From contig NZ_JAHCAQ010000005.1 in NCBI RefSeq assembly GCF_019634845.1, positions 124,001 through 188,000 of the forward strand: DNA of 64,000 bases, written 5' to 3'. Shown piece by piece: positions 26,984-36,758 of this stretch; within the stretch, counting starts at the first letter, position 1; the number at the start of each line of letters is the position of its first letter. Under the pieces are notes generated by a model that saw only the letters and a program-made list of their open reading frames with translations, did not search any database and was not told the DNA's origin. This stretch comes from Dokdonella sp. Its GTDB lineage: Bacteria; Pseudomonadota; Gammaproteobacteria; Xanthomonadales; Rhodanobacteraceae. Made by a program: the position numbers and the translations under genes.

Positions 26984-27960
26984 CCGCCACCATGGCGCCG
27001 GCGGCGCCGCGGCGCATCTCGCTCGTGCTCGGCTCGGGTGGCGCGCGCGGTTACGCCCATATCGGCGTGATCGAGGAGCTGCGCGCGCAGGGCTACACGA
27101 TCGAGGCCATCGCCGGCAGTTCGATGGGAGCGCTGGTCGGCGGCGTCTACGCCGCCGGCAAGCTCGAGGCCTACCGCGACTTCGTCAGCCCGCTGCAGCG
27201 GCTCGACGTGCTGCGGCTGGTCGACTGGAGCTGGCGCGGCGGCGGCCTCATCAAGGGTGACCGCATCGGCCTCGAGCTGCGCAAGCTGGTTGGCGATGTG
27301 CGCATCGAGGACCTGCCCGTGCGCTACACCGCGGTCGCGGTCGACCTCGACGCACATCGCGAGGTGTGGTTCTCGCGCGGTTGCCTGTTCGACGCGATCC
27401 GCGCCTCGATCGCGATTCCGACCGTGTTCCGGCCGCACCGCTACGAAGGTCGCCTGCTGGTCGATGGCGGCCTGCTCAATCCGCTGCCGGTGTCACCGAC
27501 GCTGCGCGACCTCACCGAGGCCACCATCGCCGTCGACGTCAACGCGCCGGCCGAATCGCTCGACGATGCGCTGCCGCCTGCGGCGGCGAGTGGCGCCGCG
27601 TCGGCTGCGGCCACCACTGCCGCCAGCAATGGCGACGCCGGCCACGAGGCGGGCCATGGCCCGCGCAAGCGCCGCTTTGCGGCCCTGCTCGATGCATTCG
27701 CCGAACGCCACGAGAAACGCGCCGCCGAACACGATCCCGGCGTCATCGAGCTGTTCGCGCGCTCGCTCGACGTGATGCAGGCCACGATGACGCGGCTCAA
27801 GCTCGCTGCCCAGCCGCCCGACCTGCTGATCACGATTCCGCGCAATGCGAGCGCGTTCTACGAGTTCTATCGCGCCAGCGAGCTCATCGAACTTGGCCGC
27901 CTGCGCACGCGCGAAGCGCTCGCACGCTGGCAGCCACCGTCGGTGCGCTGGCGCGGCTGA
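26980..27960 (+). CDS. Patatin-like phospholipase (RssA-like)
   Basis: The 326-residue protein carries the oxyanion loop GSGGARGYAHIGVIEEL (~17-33), the nucleophile elbow G-S-S-M-G (Ser ~48) and the catalytic Asp in DGGLLNPLPVSP. It resembles E. coli RssA and cytoplasmic patatin-like lipases. An Ala-rich low-complexity insert (~200-225) splits the C-terminal half. Coupled translation with the WYL regulator suggests joint control. The lipid substrate is unknown. Confidence 0.92.
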   Translation: MTATMAPAAPRRISLVLGSGGARGYAHIGVIEELRAQGYTIEAIAGSSMGALVGGVYAAGKLEAYRDFVSPLQRLDVLRLVDWSWRGGGLIKGDRIGLELRKLVGDVRIEDLPVRYTAVAVDLDAHREVWFSRGCLFDAIRASIAIPTVFRPHRYEGRLLVDGGLLNPLPVSPTLRDLTEATIAVDVNAPAESLDDALPPAAASGAASAAATTAASNGDAGHEAGHGPRKRRFAALLDAFAERHEKRAAEHDPGVIELFARSLDVMQATMTRLKLAAQPPDLLITIPRNASAFYEFYRASELIELGRLRTREALARWQPPSVRWRG

Positions 27961-27969
27961 GCGTATAGC

Positions 27970-28758
27970 TCAGGCTGCGAACAGGCGCGCCAGCTCGGCG
28001 CCCGGATCGGGCGCGCGCATGAAGGCCTCGCCGACGAGGAAGGCATCGATGCCGGCCGCACGCAGCATGGCCACGTCGGCCGGCGCGTGAATGCCGCTCT
28101 CGGCCACCAAGAGGCGCCCGGCAGCAACGCGCGGCCGCAGGCGCAGGCTCGTCTCCAGTGAAGTCTCGAACGTGCGCAGGTTGCGGTTGTTGACGCCGAT
28201 CAGCCGCACCGGCAGGTCGAGTGCACGCTCGAGCTCGGCCTCGTCGTGGACCTCGACCAGCACATCGAGGCCGAGCTCGCTGGCCAACAGCGTGAGTTCG
28301 AGCAGCGCGGCATCGTCCAGCGCGGCGACGATCAGCAGGATCGCGTCGGCGCCGATCGCGCGCGCCTCGTGGACCTGATAGGGATCGATCGTGAAGTCCT
28401 TGCGCAGCACCGGCAGCGCGCAGGCCGCGCGCGCCTGCTGCAGGCAGGCCTCGCTGCCGTGGAAGAAATCGGCATCGGTGAGCACCGACAGGCAAGCCGC
28501 GCCGGCGCGCGCATAGCTCGCGGCGATCGCGGCCGGATCGAAGTCGGCGCGGATCACGCCCTTGGAAGGGCTGGCCTTCTTGACCTCGGCGATCACGCCG
28601 GCGTGGCCGCCGGCGATCCTCGCCTCGAGCGCGTCGGCAAAGCCGCGCGTGGGCGGCAGGTCGGCGCAGCGCGCGGCCAGTTCGGCCAGCGGCAGGCGCG
28701 CGCAGCGTTCGGCGATTTCTTCGGCCTTGCGGGCGAGGATGCGGTGCAGGATGTCCAT
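27970..28758 (-). CDS. trpC: Indole-3-glycerol-phosphate synthase
   Basis: TrpC closes the ring of 1-(2-carboxyphenylamino)-deoxyribulose phosphate to indole-3-glycerol phosphate. The 262-residue, monofunctional protein starts [18 protein letters not shown] and has [19 protein letters not shown] (~55-73), the catalytic Lys in [31 protein letters not shown] and LLVAESGI. It lies 38 bases after trpD in trpG-trpD-trpC order. No fused TrpF domain is present. Confidence 0.97.
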   Translation of the reverse strand: MDILHRILARKAEEIAERCARLPLAELAARCADLPPTRGFADALEARIAGGHAGVIAEVKKASPSKGVIRADFDPAAIAASYARAGAACLSVLTDADFFHGSEACLQQARAACALPVLRKDFTIDPYQVHEARAIGADAILLIVAALDDAALLELTLLASELGLDVLVEVHDEAELERALDLPVRLIGVNNRNLRTFETSLETSLRLRPRVAAGRLLVAESGIHAPADVAMLRAAGIDAFLVGEAFMRAPDPGAELARLFAA

Positions 28759-28796
28759 GCTTGGCGCGGGTCGGGATCGGTTTGTGGCAGGTCGTT

Positions 28797-29840
28797 TCAG
28801 GCACCGCCGCGGGCGGCCAGCGCCTGGGTGGTGGCGACGAAGGCGTCAAGGCGGGCGCGGGCGGTACCACTGGCGATCGCCGCGCGGGCGCGCTCGATGC
28901 CGGCGCCGATCGAGTCCACCACGTCGGCCGCGTACAGCGCGGCGCCGGCGTTGAGCGTGACGATGTCGTGAGCGATGCCGCCGCCACCGCCGAGCGCGGC
29001 CAGCAGCATCGCGCGCGATTCCTGCGCGTCGGCCACGCGCAGGTTGCGGCTCGACGCCATCGTGAGGCCGAAATCCTCGGGCTCGATGTCGTATTCGCGC
29101 ACCTGGCCATCGCGCAGTTCGCCGACCTTGGTCGCCGCACCGAGCGAGATTTCGTCCATGCCGTCGCGGCCCCACACCACGAGCGCGCGCCGCGCGCCCA
29201 GCCGCTGCAGCGCACGCACCTGGATGCCGACCAGGTCGGGGTGGAACACGCCCATGAGGATGTTGGGCGCGCCGGCCGGATTGGTCAGCGGGCCGAGGAT
29301 GTTGAAGATCGTGCGCACGGCCAGTTCACGCCGCACCGGCGCCACCGCCTTCATCGCCGGATGGTGGTTGGGCGCGAACATGAAACCGATGCCGACCTCG
29401 GCGAAACACTGCGCCACCTGGGCTGGCGCGAGGTCAATCGCGGCACCGAGCGCCTCGAGCACATCGGCACTGCCCGACTTCGACGACACGCTGCGGTTGC
29501 CGTGCTTGGCCACCTTGGCGCCGGCGGCCGCCGCGACGAACATCGACGCGGTGGAGATGTTGAAGGTGTGCGCGCCATCGCCGCCGGTGCCGACGATGTC
29601 GAGGAAATGCGCAGGCGTGCCGACATCGACGCGGGCCGACAGCTCGCGCATCACCTGCGCCGCGCCGGCGATCTCGCCGATCGTCTCCTTCTTGACGCGC
29701 AGGCCGGTCAGGATCGCCGCGACGAGCGTCGGTGACACTTCGCCGCGCATGATCTGGCGCATGAGGCCGACCATCTCGTCGTGGAAGATTTCGCGGTGTT
29801 CGATCGTGCGCTGCAGCGCTTCCTGCGGGGTGATCGTCAT
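28797..29840 (-). CDS. trpD: Anthranilate phosphoribosyltransferase
   Basis: TrpD joins anthranilate to PRPP. The 347-residue protein starts [20 protein letters not shown] and has the PRPP-binding glycine-rich loop [19 protein letters not shown] (~80-98), [21 protein letters not shown] and [12 protein letters not shown]. Three bases separate it from the trpG stop. The TrpG glutaminase is encoded separately. Confidence 0.97.
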   Translation of the reverse strand: MTITPQEALQRTIEHREIFHDEMVGLMRQIMRGEVSPTLVAAILTGLRVKKETIGEIAGAAQVMRELSARVDVGTPAHFLDIVGTGGDGAHTFNISTASMFVAAAAGAKVAKHGNRSVSSKSGSADVLEALGAAIDLAPAQVAQCFAEVGIGFMFAPNHHPAMKAVAPVRRELAVRTIFNILGPLTNPAGAPNILMGVFHPDLVGIQVRALQRLGARRALVVWGRDGMDEISLGAATKVGELRDGQVREYDIEPEDFGLTMASSRNLRVADAQESRAMLLAALGGGGGIAHDIVTLNAGAALYAADVVDSIGAGIERARAAIASGTARARLDAFVATTQALAARGGA

Positions 29841-29843
29841 GGC

Positions 29844-30440
29844 TCAGGCGGCCCTCGCCAGACCCTGCGCGAGGAAATTGCGCAGCAGGGCATGGCCGTG
29901 TTCGGTAAGGATCGACTCGGGGTGGAACTGCACGCCCTCGATCGGCAGGCTGCGATGGCGCAGACCCATGATCTCCTCGCGCGAGCCGTCGGCGCGCTCG
30001 GTCCAGGCGGTGACCTCGAGGCAATCGGGCAGGCTCGACGGCTCGACCACGAGCGAGTGGTAGCGCGTGGCCTGGAACGGATCGGGCAAACCGGCGAACA
30101 CGCCGACGCCGCGATGGCGGATCGGCGAGGTCTTGCCGTGCATGATCTCGCCCGCGCGCACCACGCGCCCGCCAAAGACCTGGCCGATCGCCTGATGCCC
30201 CAGGCACACGCCGAGCACGGGCACGCCGGGCAGCGGCTCGCGCAGCAGGTCGAGCGACACGCCAGCCTCGTCGGGCGTGCCCGGTCCCGGCGAGATGACG
30301 ATCGCCGAGGGCCGCAGCGCGCTGATGGCGGCGCGGTCCAGCGCGTCGTTGCGCACCACGCGCACCTCTTCGCCAAGCTCGCCGAAGTACTGCACGAGAT
30401 TGAAGGTGAACGAGTCGTAGTTGTCGATCATCAGCAGCAT
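29844..30440 (-). CDS. trpG: Anthranilate synthase component II (glutamine amidotransferase)
   Basis: TrpG supplies ammonia from glutamine to TrpE. The 198-residue class I amidotransferase starts [20 protein letters not shown] and contains the oxyanion motif [11 protein letters not shown], the nucleophile Cys in [15 protein letters not shown] (~79) and the His-Glu pair in [14 protein letters not shown]. It leads the trpG-trpD-trpC transcript. Its partner trpE is 1.4 kb away on the same strand, separated by two genes on the opposite strand. Confidence 0.97.
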   Translation of the reverse strand: MLLMIDNYDSFTFNLVQYFGELGEEVRVVRNDALDRAAISALRPSAIVISPGPGTPDEAGVSLDLLREPLPGVPVLGVCLGHQAIGQVFGGRVVRAGEIMHGKTSPIRHRGVGVFAGLPDPFQATRYHSLVVEPSSLPDCLEVTAWTERADGSREEIMGLRHRSLPIEGVQFHPESILTEHGHALLRNFLAQGLARAA

Positions 30441-30800
30441 GGATCCGGCAACCTGTTGAAGTGGGTTGGTTTCATGGGGATTGTGCGCGCAGCGTGCCGG
30501 CGCTCGCCGGTGCCTGGCCGCGCCCGGCGCCAGTGGCCGGGCACTGGCGAGCCGCCCGAGCCGACCGGCGCCCGAACGCATCGCGAGCACGCCCATCAGC
30601 GCAAGCCTAGGGGTGATGGGCGTATCGGGCAAGCGCGCCAGGCCGGCGTTGGGGAGCGCCGCGCAGGCGCGGCGCGCCGGCGCTGGCCAAACGCCAGGGG
30701 ATGCCGGCGCCTGATCTCGACTCGGCACTGGAGCGGGCTTTCTGCGGCGGCCGCGCGACACAGCTTGCAGGCGCACCGCAAGCGGTCCACACTGAGCCAT
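30441..30800. other. Divergent intergenic region between trpG and the ArsR gene
   Basis: No gene was recognised in these 360 bases. The one clear structure is a perfect 8-bp inverted repeat, CGCCAGTG (30528-30535) and CACTGGCG (30542-30549), around the loop GCCGGG. No Trp-rich leader peptide precedes trpG, so classical attenuation is not apparent. Both the trpGDC promoter and the ArsR promoter should lie here. Confidence 0.55.
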
Positions 30801-31166
30801 ATGGTTCAGTATTCCCCGTCCCGCTTCAGCGCCTCCTTCGCCGCGCTCGCCGATGCCACGCGGCGCGGCGTTCTCGCCCAGCTCGCCAACGGCGACGCCT
30901 CCATCAGCGACCTCGCCGATCGCTTCGACATGACCCTCACGGGCATGAAGAAGCATGTCGGCGTGCTTGAGCTGGCTGGCCTCGTCAGCACCGAAAAGGT
31001 CGGCCGCGTGCGTACCTGCCGTCTGGGTCCATGTCGACTCGACGAGGAACTGGCGTGGCTCGCGCGCTACCGCCGGATGTGGGACGCGCGCTTCGAAGCC
31101 CTCGACGGTGTCATCGACGTCCTGCAACGCAAGGAGAAGGCCCGTGGTCGCCAGAAAAGACGGTGA
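30801..31166 (+). CDS. ArsR-family winged-helix transcriptional regulator
   Basis: The 121-residue protein starts [20 protein letters not shown] and has the ArsR layout: [20 protein letters not shown], recognition helix region [20 protein letters not shown] (~40-59) and the wing [16 protein letters not shown]. No metal-binding cysteine pair typical of ArsR/SmtB sensors is seen, so it belongs to the branch paired with SRPBCC proteins. It overlaps the next gene by 23 bases and likely controls it. Confidence 0.92.
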   Translation: MVQYSPSRFSASFAALADATRRGVLAQLANGDASISDLADRFDMTLTGMKKHVGVLELAGLVSTEKVGRVRTCRLGPCRLDEELAWLARYRRMWDARFEALDGVIDVLQRKEKARGRQKRR

Positions 31167-31641
31167 ATCCGCACGCACGGTGGTGCGGAAAACGTCACCG
31201 CGCGAGGTTGTCGTCACGCGCACGTTCAACGCGCCGGCGCGACTCGTGTTCGAGGCGTGGTCCAGGCCCGAGCTGTTCCGGCAGTGGTGGCTGCCGCGCT
31301 CGATGGGCATGACACTGCGCTCGTGCGAGATGGACGTGCGCAGCGGCGGCAAGTACCGCCTCGTATTCGGTGACGATGCGGCCACCGCGATGGCGTTTTT
31401 CGGCACCTATCTCGAAGTGGTGCCCGAACGGCGCATCGTGTGGACCAACGAGGAGGGGGGTGAGGCGGGATCGGTCACCGCCGTGACACTCGAAGAGCGC
31501 GATGGGCGAACGCTGCTGATCCTGCGCGAGCTGTATCCGAGCGCAGCCGCACTCGACGCCGCGGGCACCGGCGCGCAGGACGCGATGACCGAAACCTTCG
31601 TGCAGCTCGACACGCTGCTCGCCGAGTTGGCCGCGCGCTGA
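31144..31641 (+). CDS. SRPBCC/AHSA1-domain protein
   Basis: The 165-residue protein starts at a GTG (31144) inside the ArsR gene; the START-like domain begins at [20 protein letters not shown] and includes [15 protein letters not shown], the family's signature tryptophan pair, and [17 protein letters not shown]. The C-terminus [20 protein letters not shown] is the long closing helix over the hydrophobic cavity. Ligand and role are unknown; the pairing with an ArsR regulator is common in bacteria. The GTG start is inferred from the overlap, as no in-frame ATG precedes the domain closely. Confidence 0.88.
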   Translation: MVARKDGESARTVVRKTSPREVVVTRTFNAPARLVFEAWSRPELFRQWWLPRSMGMTLRSCEMDVRSGGKYRLVFGDDAATAMAFFGTYLEVVPERRIVWTNEEGGEAGSVTAVTLEERDGRTLLILRELYPSAAALDAAGTGAQDAMTETFVQLDTLLAELAAR

Positions 31642-31819
31642 CCCGCTCACGGCCGGGTCAGGCGGCTGGCGCGAAGTGGCGGGCCTGGGCCACCGCCCGC
31701 AGCCACCACGTGGCGGCGCGGCGCAGTCGCGCGCGGTGGTCGCCGCCCCGCCGCCCGGCCGCGGATGCCAGGCGCTGCGGGCGAACGTCAGTGCAGCGTC
31801 GTCGCGCAGGCGGGGCGCT

Positions 31820-33292
31820 TCACAGGCCGCTCGCGGCCTGCGCCACCGCGCGGAACAGCGCGCGCCCCTTGTTCATCGTCTCCTCCCATTCCTTGGTCGG
31901 ATCGGAGTCGTGCACGACGCCGGCGCCGGCCTGGACATGAAGACGGCCGTCATGGATCACCGCGGTGCGGATCGCGATCGCGGTGTCGGCATCGCCGTTC
32001 CAGCCGATGTAGCCGATCGCGCCGGCATAGATGTTGCGGCGTGCCGGCTCGAGCTCCTGGATGATCTGGATCGCGCGGATCTTGGGCGCGCCGCTGACCG
32101 TGCCGGCCGGGAACGTGGCCTTGAGCACGTCCATGTACGACAGGCCGTCGCGCAGCTCGCCTTCGACCTGGCTCACGATGTGCATGACGTGCGAGTAGCG
32201 CTCGATGACGAAGCTCTCGGTCAGGCGCACGCTGCCGGTCTTGCTGACGCGGCCGACGTCGTTGCGGCCCAGATCGATCAGCATGAGGTGTTCGGCGCGC
32301 TCCTTGGCATCGGCCAGCAGCTCGCGTTCGAGGGCCACGTCCTCCTCGGGCGTGGCGCCGCGCCGGCGCGTGCCGGCGATCGGCCGCACCACCACGCGCC
32401 CTTCCTTGAGCCGCACGAGGATCTCGGGTGACGAACCCACGATCTGGGTGGCGCCGAGGTCGACGAAGTACATGTAGGGCGACGGATTGAGCGCGCGCAA
32501 GGCGCGATACACGTCGACCGGGCGCGCGCGGAATGGCACCGACAGGCGCTGCGAGGGCACCACCTGGAAGATGTCGCCAGCGCGGATGTAGTCCTTGGCG
32601 CGGGCGACGATCGCCTCAAACTGCTCGCGCGTGAAGCTCGACTGGAAATCGGTCTCGATCAGGGCGCGCGGATCGAGCACGTCGGGATAGGTCGAGGCGC
32701 CATGACGAACCCGGAACACGAGTTCGTCCAGCCGCCGGCACGCGCGCGCATAGGCGTGCGTCTCGCGCGGATCGGCCTGCACGATGAGGTAGAGCCGTCC
32801 CTTGAGGTTGTCGAACACGGCCACTTCCTCGCTGCGCATGAGCAGCGCATCGGGCGTGCCGAGCTCGTCGTGCTGGGTCGAGGCGAGCCGCGGCTCGATC
32901 CAGCCCACGGTCTCGAAACCGAAGTAGCCGACCAGACCGCCGCAGAACGCCGGCAGGCCAGCGACCGGGGCGACCCGGTGGCTGGCGCGGATCGCCTCGA
33001 TCTCGGCCAGCGGATCGAGCACCTCGCGCGACTCGATCACCTCGCCCAGTTCCTCGACACTGAGCGTGTGGCCACGCAACGAGTACACGCGCCGGCATGG
33101 CAGGCCGATGATCGAATGGCGACCCCAGTTCTCGCCACCCTCGACCGACTCGAACAGGTAGGAATACGGCCCGTCGGCGAGCTTGAGGTAGACCGACAGC
33201 GGCGTGTCGAGGTCGGACAACACCTCGCGCACGACCGGGATGCGGTTGTAACCCTGCGCGGCGAGCGCATCGAACTGCTGGCGGCTGATCAC
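31820..33292 (-). CDS. trpE: Anthranilate synthase component I
   Basis: TrpE converts chorismate and ammonia to anthranilate. I start it at the GTG at 33292 (ISRQQFDALAAQGYNRIPVV), giving 490 residues and matching the family start; another GTG at 33325 would add 11 residues. The Trp feedback site is visible in SVYLKLADGPYSYLFESVEG. Catalytic blocks are GDIFQVVPSQR, PIAGTRRRG, DLGRNDVGRVS, TFPAGTVSGAPK and GAGVVHDSDP. It is separated from trpGDC by the ArsR/SRPBCC pair, which runs convergently toward it. Confidence 0.96.
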   Translation of the reverse strand: MISRQQFDALAAQGYNRIPVVREVLSDLDTPLSVYLKLADGPYSYLFESVEGGENWGRHSIIGLPCRRVYSLRGHTLSVEELGEVIESREVLDPLAEIEAIRASHRVAPVAGLPAFCGGLVGYFGFETVGWIEPRLASTQHDELGTPDALLMRSEEVAVFDNLKGRLYLIVQADPRETHAYARACRRLDELVFRVRHGASTYPDVLDPRALIETDFQSSFTREQFEAIVARAKDYIRAGDIFQVVPSQRLSVPFRARPVDVYRALRALNPSPYMYFVDLGATQIVGSSPEILVRLKEGRVVVRPIAGTRRRGATPEEDVALERELLADAKERAEHLMLIDLGRNDVGRVSKTGSVRLTESFVIERYSHVMHIVSQVEGELRDGLSYMDVLKATFPAGTVSGAPKIRAIQIIQELEPARRNIYAGAIGYIGWNGDADTAIAIRTAVIHDGRLHVQAGAGVVHDSDPTKEWEETMNKGRALFRAVAQAASGL

Positions 33293-33388
33293 GGGACGGC
33301 ATCCGGCAACGGCGTGGCCGGCCACGATAGCAGGCGATCCCGCAACGCAACAATCCGCCCCCGCGCCTGTGGCGCGCGACGCAGGCGC

Positions 33389-34426
33389 TCAGGTTCCGTC
33401 GAAGTCGTCGGCAAAGACCACGTCATCAAGCACCGGCGCAGCCGGCAGACGCACGATGTCGTAATCCATCGCAGTGGTGGCACGGCCCCAGTACAGCTCG
33501 ACCTCGCGCGGCGAGGTGCCGACCAGCGGATGCGGCTCCACGTCATCCTCGTTCGGGGTGTTGGTCAGCGCGATCGGTGCAGCCCAATTCACCGCGTCGG
33601 GCGAGCGGCGCACGGCGAGATCGAAGCCGTTGCCGTTCTGGCGGATCCAGAACAGCGCGAACGCGCCGTCCGCGAGCACGACGGGCAGCGAGTCGTGGTT
33701 GTTGCCGCTGGCGGCAAACTCCTGCGCTGGCGCGCTCCAGTCGTAGGGATCGTGAGTGGTCTTGACGTAGATCTTGAGCGCACTGCTGCCGACCTGATAG
33801 CTGGCCAGATACAGTCCGTCGCGCTCGCGCCTGGCGACACGCGGCAACTGGCTGCCGGTGGCAATCGGCGTGCGCAGCAGGTCCCAGCTGGCGCCGCCGT
33901 CAGTGGACTGCGCGAGGTAACTGCCGCCGCCGATGCGCTGGTAGCTCAGCGTGAGCGTGCCATCGGCATGCATGATCGCGTGGGGATTGATCTCGCCGCC
34001 TGTGCTCCAGCCCAGATCGAGCGCGCCCTGTTCGCTGAACGCGATGCCGTCACTGCTGGTGGCGCGCCAGATGCGGAAACTCGAATTGGTGCTGCCGCCC
34101 TTGAGATAGAGCAGCAAGTACCGGGCGGGGCCCAGTTGCAGCAATGCCGGATGGCGTTCGTTGGCGCTGCTGGCGATGATCGCCGCTGGTGTGCTCCAGC
34201 TCGTGCCGCCATCGGTCGAGCGCGTCAGCCACAGGTCGCCGTACAGGGTTGCGTTGTCGAGGCGCTCGAACACCACGATGCGCGCACCGTCATCACTGGA
34301 GCGGATGACCGCGGGCTGGTAGTCGATCTGCGGGCCGCTGGTCACGGCCGAGGTGGCGAGGCACCACGCCGGCAGCGCGCAGCCCAGCGCGAGGATGGCG
34401 GAAGCGATGATGCGCTGACGGGTCAT
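33389..34426 (-). CDS. Secreted BNR/Asp-box (sialidase-fold) protein with C-terminal FADDFD tag
   Basis: The 345-residue product starts MTRQRIIASAILALGCALPA, a signal peptide ending near residue 24. Asp boxes STDGGTSW (~69) and STDGGASW (~180) and the propeller pattern point to a six-bladed sialidase-like fold, but I do not see the arginine triad of true sialidases. It ends VLDDVVFADDFDGT, the same C-terminal pattern as three other secreted proteins in this window. It likely binds or cleaves a carbohydrate outside the cell; function is unassigned. It is upstream-adjacent in position to the PdsS kinase gene and co-oriented. Confidence 0.85.
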   Translation of the reverse strand: MTRQRIIASAILALGCALPAWCLATSAVTSGPQIDYQPAVIRSSDDGARIVVFERLDNATLYGDLWLTRSTDGGTSWSTPAAIIASSANERHPALLQLGPARYLLLYLKGGSTNSSFRIWRATSSDGIAFSEQGALDLGWSTGGEINPHAIMHADGTLTLSYQRIGGGSYLAQSTDGGASWDLLRTPIATGSQLPRVARRERDGLYLASYQVGSSALKIYVKTTHDPYDWSAPAQEFAASGNNHDSLPVVLADGAFALFWIRQNGNGFDLAVRRSPDAVNWAAPIALTNTPNEDDVEPHPLVGTSPREVELYWGRATTAMDYDIVRLPAAPVLDDVVFADDFDGT

Positions 34427-34582
34427 GCCGGTTGCCTGCCCTGGGCCTGGTTGTGGACGGTGATGATGAGGCCTACGCGAAACGGCGGCAAAATCCCGCA
34501 ACGATCGGTGCAGGCCTGGACATGGGTGCGGCGTTGCGGAACCGTGCGCGAGCCGGGCGGCAGCGCTCCGCTGCGGCAGCCG

Positions 34583-36610
34583 TCAGCGCGTCGCGCCGGG
34601 TGCCAGCGGCCGCCGCGGCATGCCGACTAGGTTCAGCACGAATTCCACGCCATCGCCCTCGGCGCGGTTGCTGGCGCTGGCATGGCCGCGATGCAACTCG
34701 GCGACGAGGCGCACCACGTACAGGCCCAGGCCCAGGTGCGGCGTGGCGCCACCCGGCGTGGCGCGGTCACGTAGCGACACCAGCGAATCGAATACGCGCT
34801 CGTGCATCGCTGCCGGCAGTGGCGGGCCGGCATTGGCCACGCGGATGCAGGCCGCGCCGTCGCTGCCCGCCTCCAGCGTGAGCGCGATCCAACCGCCGGG
34901 CGGCGTGAACGAGCAGGCATTGTCGAACAGCTTGTCGAGCGCCTGCGCGATCAGCTCGGGAGCGCCATGGAACGGCAGCGCCGCGGCGGGCAACTGCAGG
35001 CGCAGTTCGCGCGGTGCCGCCAGCGGCCGGTAACCGTCGCCGCAGCCTGCCACCAGCGCGCGCAGGTCGAAGTCCTCGGCCTCGGCCGCGGCGATCGCGC
35101 GCTCGACACGGCTGGCCTCGCTCATTGCGCGCACGATCGCGCCGAGCCGATCGGCGCCGTCACGCGCGCGGACGAGGTAAGGCCGCGCCGGCGCCGGCAC
35201 GCCCTGATGTTCGAGGTTGTCGAGCGAGGACTTGACGATCGCCAGCGGCGTGTTGAGCTCGTGCGAGAGCTTGGAGGCAAGCGTGCGCAGGTAGTCGGTG
35301 GAGGCGCCGATCTCGTCGAGCAGCTTGCGGAAGCTGCGTGCGAGATCGCCGAGCTCGTCGCGCGAGTCGATCAGCGGCATCGGCGCGTCGAGTCGACCGC
35401 CCGCGCGCAGCGCCTGCTCGGCGGCGTTGCGCAGGCGCCGCAAGCGCCACGACAGCAAGGCGCCGAACAGCAGCAGGATTGCGGCGGCCACCGCGAATGC
35501 GACCAGCGTTGCGCTGACCAGGCCTGCCAGCGCGCGGTTGGCGAGCAGCGGCAGCGTCGGGTTGGCCTGCTCCAACAGCAGCGCAGCGTGCGCGCGCGGC
35601 CCCGCATCGAGCGGCACCGCAGCCACCAGCACCACCGCGCCGGCGTATTCGGCCGGACGCCAGCCTGTCGCGGCGATGCCCGACAGCGCCTGCCAGACTT
35701 CGCCCGCGTCAAGTCGCGGCCGCCGCCCAGCCAGTGGCTGCGCCGCATCGGCCGATGCGGCGAAGAAGTGCCGATACAGCCATGCGGCAAAGCCGCCGGC
35801 GCGCTGCGCGGATGGAAACTCATCCGCGCGCAGCTCGCCCGCGTCGGCGAGCACCCAGCCGTCGACCAGCACCACGCGGGCGCGCGTGTGCGCCGGCAGC
35901 AACGACTGCAGGTTGTGCGCGAGTGCGGCGTCATCGCCGACGAGCTGGCGCAGTTCGGGCGTATCCGACCCCGGCTGCGCCGAGTCGTGGACCGCGATAC
36001 CCAGTCGCGTCGGCGCGAACGGGCGCGCGATGCGCAGCTCGATGCGATAACCCGAACCATCGTCCTGCAATGCCCCTTGCAGTTGCTCGGGCAACTCGGG
36101 CGCAGCGCCCTGCGCCACTGCCACGAAGCTGCCCGGTGCGGCGCCGATGAGCCGATAGCGCGCGGTGCGGCCATCCTTGCCGAGCACGAGCGTGACGTGG
36201 TCGCCGCTGGCGCTGCGCGGATCGGCCGGATCGAAGCGTGCGCGCGTGGCGTCGCGGACCTGCGCCAGCAGATACAGATCGCCGTCGCGGCGTGCCAGCG
36301 TCACGCGCAGCTTGTTTGCGTCGGTGGCCGGACCCATCGCCTGCGCGTAGGGCCGCAACGCGCTCCAGTCGTCATCGTAGCCATCGATCAGCAGCGGCTC
36401 GCGCGCAGTCTGCACATAGGCCACCTCGCCGGCCGGCAACTGCAGGCCGCGTGCCTGCATCGCCTTGGCCAGCAGGTGCGCCGTGGTCAGCCAGGCCTGC
36501 TGCTGGCCCTCGCGCAGGAGCTGCTCGGTGAGGCGCACGAACTGCCAGCCCGCCCACGGCAGGGCCAGCGTGCACAGCGCGGCGAGCAGCAGTTTCAGGC
36601 GCAGCGACAT
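34583..36610 (-). CDS. pdsS: Sensor histidine kinase, PdsS type (proteobacterial dedicated sortase system)
   Basis: The 675-residue kinase starts MSLRLKLLLAALCTLALPWA, with the first membrane helix at ~5-25, a large periplasmic region to ~295, a second helix (ALAGLVSATLVAFAVAAAIL), HAMP-like linker, and a HisKA domain with the phosphorylated His in LASKLSHELNTPLAIVKSSL. The ATPase domain has FDNACSFTPPGGW (N box) and HLGLGLYVVRLVAELHRG (G2 box). The N-terminus and partner match the dedicated-sortase histidine kinase family (TIGR03785) as I remember it. The pairing with pdsR, 148 bases upstream, is clear; a sortase is not in this window. Confidence 0.82.
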   Translation of the reverse strand: MSLRLKLLLAALCTLALPWAGWQFVRLTEQLLREGQQQAWLTTAHLLAKAMQARGLQLPAGEVAYVQTAREPLLIDGYDDDWSALRPYAQAMGPATDANKLRVTLARRDGDLYLLAQVRDATRARFDPADPRSASGDHVTLVLGKDGRTARYRLIGAAPGSFVAVAQGAAPELPEQLQGALQDDGSGYRIELRIARPFAPTRLGIAVHDSAQPGSDTPELRQLVGDDAALAHNLQSLLPAHTRARVVLVDGWVLADAGELRADEFPSAQRAGGFAAWLYRHFFAASADAAQPLAGRRPRLDAGEVWQALSGIAATGWRPAEYAGAVVLVAAVPLDAGPRAHAALLLEQANPTLPLLANRALAGLVSATLVAFAVAAAILLLFGALLSWRLRRLRNAAEQALRAGGRLDAPMPLIDSRDELGDLARSFRKLLDEIGASTDYLRTLASKLSHELNTPLAIVKSSLDNLEHQGVPAPARPYLVRARDGADRLGAIVRAMSEASRVERAIAAAEAEDFDLRALVAGCGDGYRPLAAPRELRLQLPAAALPFHGAPELIAQALDKLFDNACSFTPPGGWIALTLEAGSDGAACIRVANAGPPLPAAMHERVFDSLVSLRDRATPGGATPHLGLGLYVVRLVAELHRGHASASNRAEGDGVEFVLNLVGMPRRPLAPGATR

Positions 36611-36758
36611 GGCGCCGGCACTCGGCAGTGACCCGCCGTCGATCGGCCGGCGGCGCGGCTGGAGGCGCGACGGCCATGCGCTCGCGCAACGGCCGCCGCG
36701 GTGCGCGAGCGCCGGTCGGCGCGAGCGCATCGCCGGTGTGCGATGGCGCCTGGCGATC

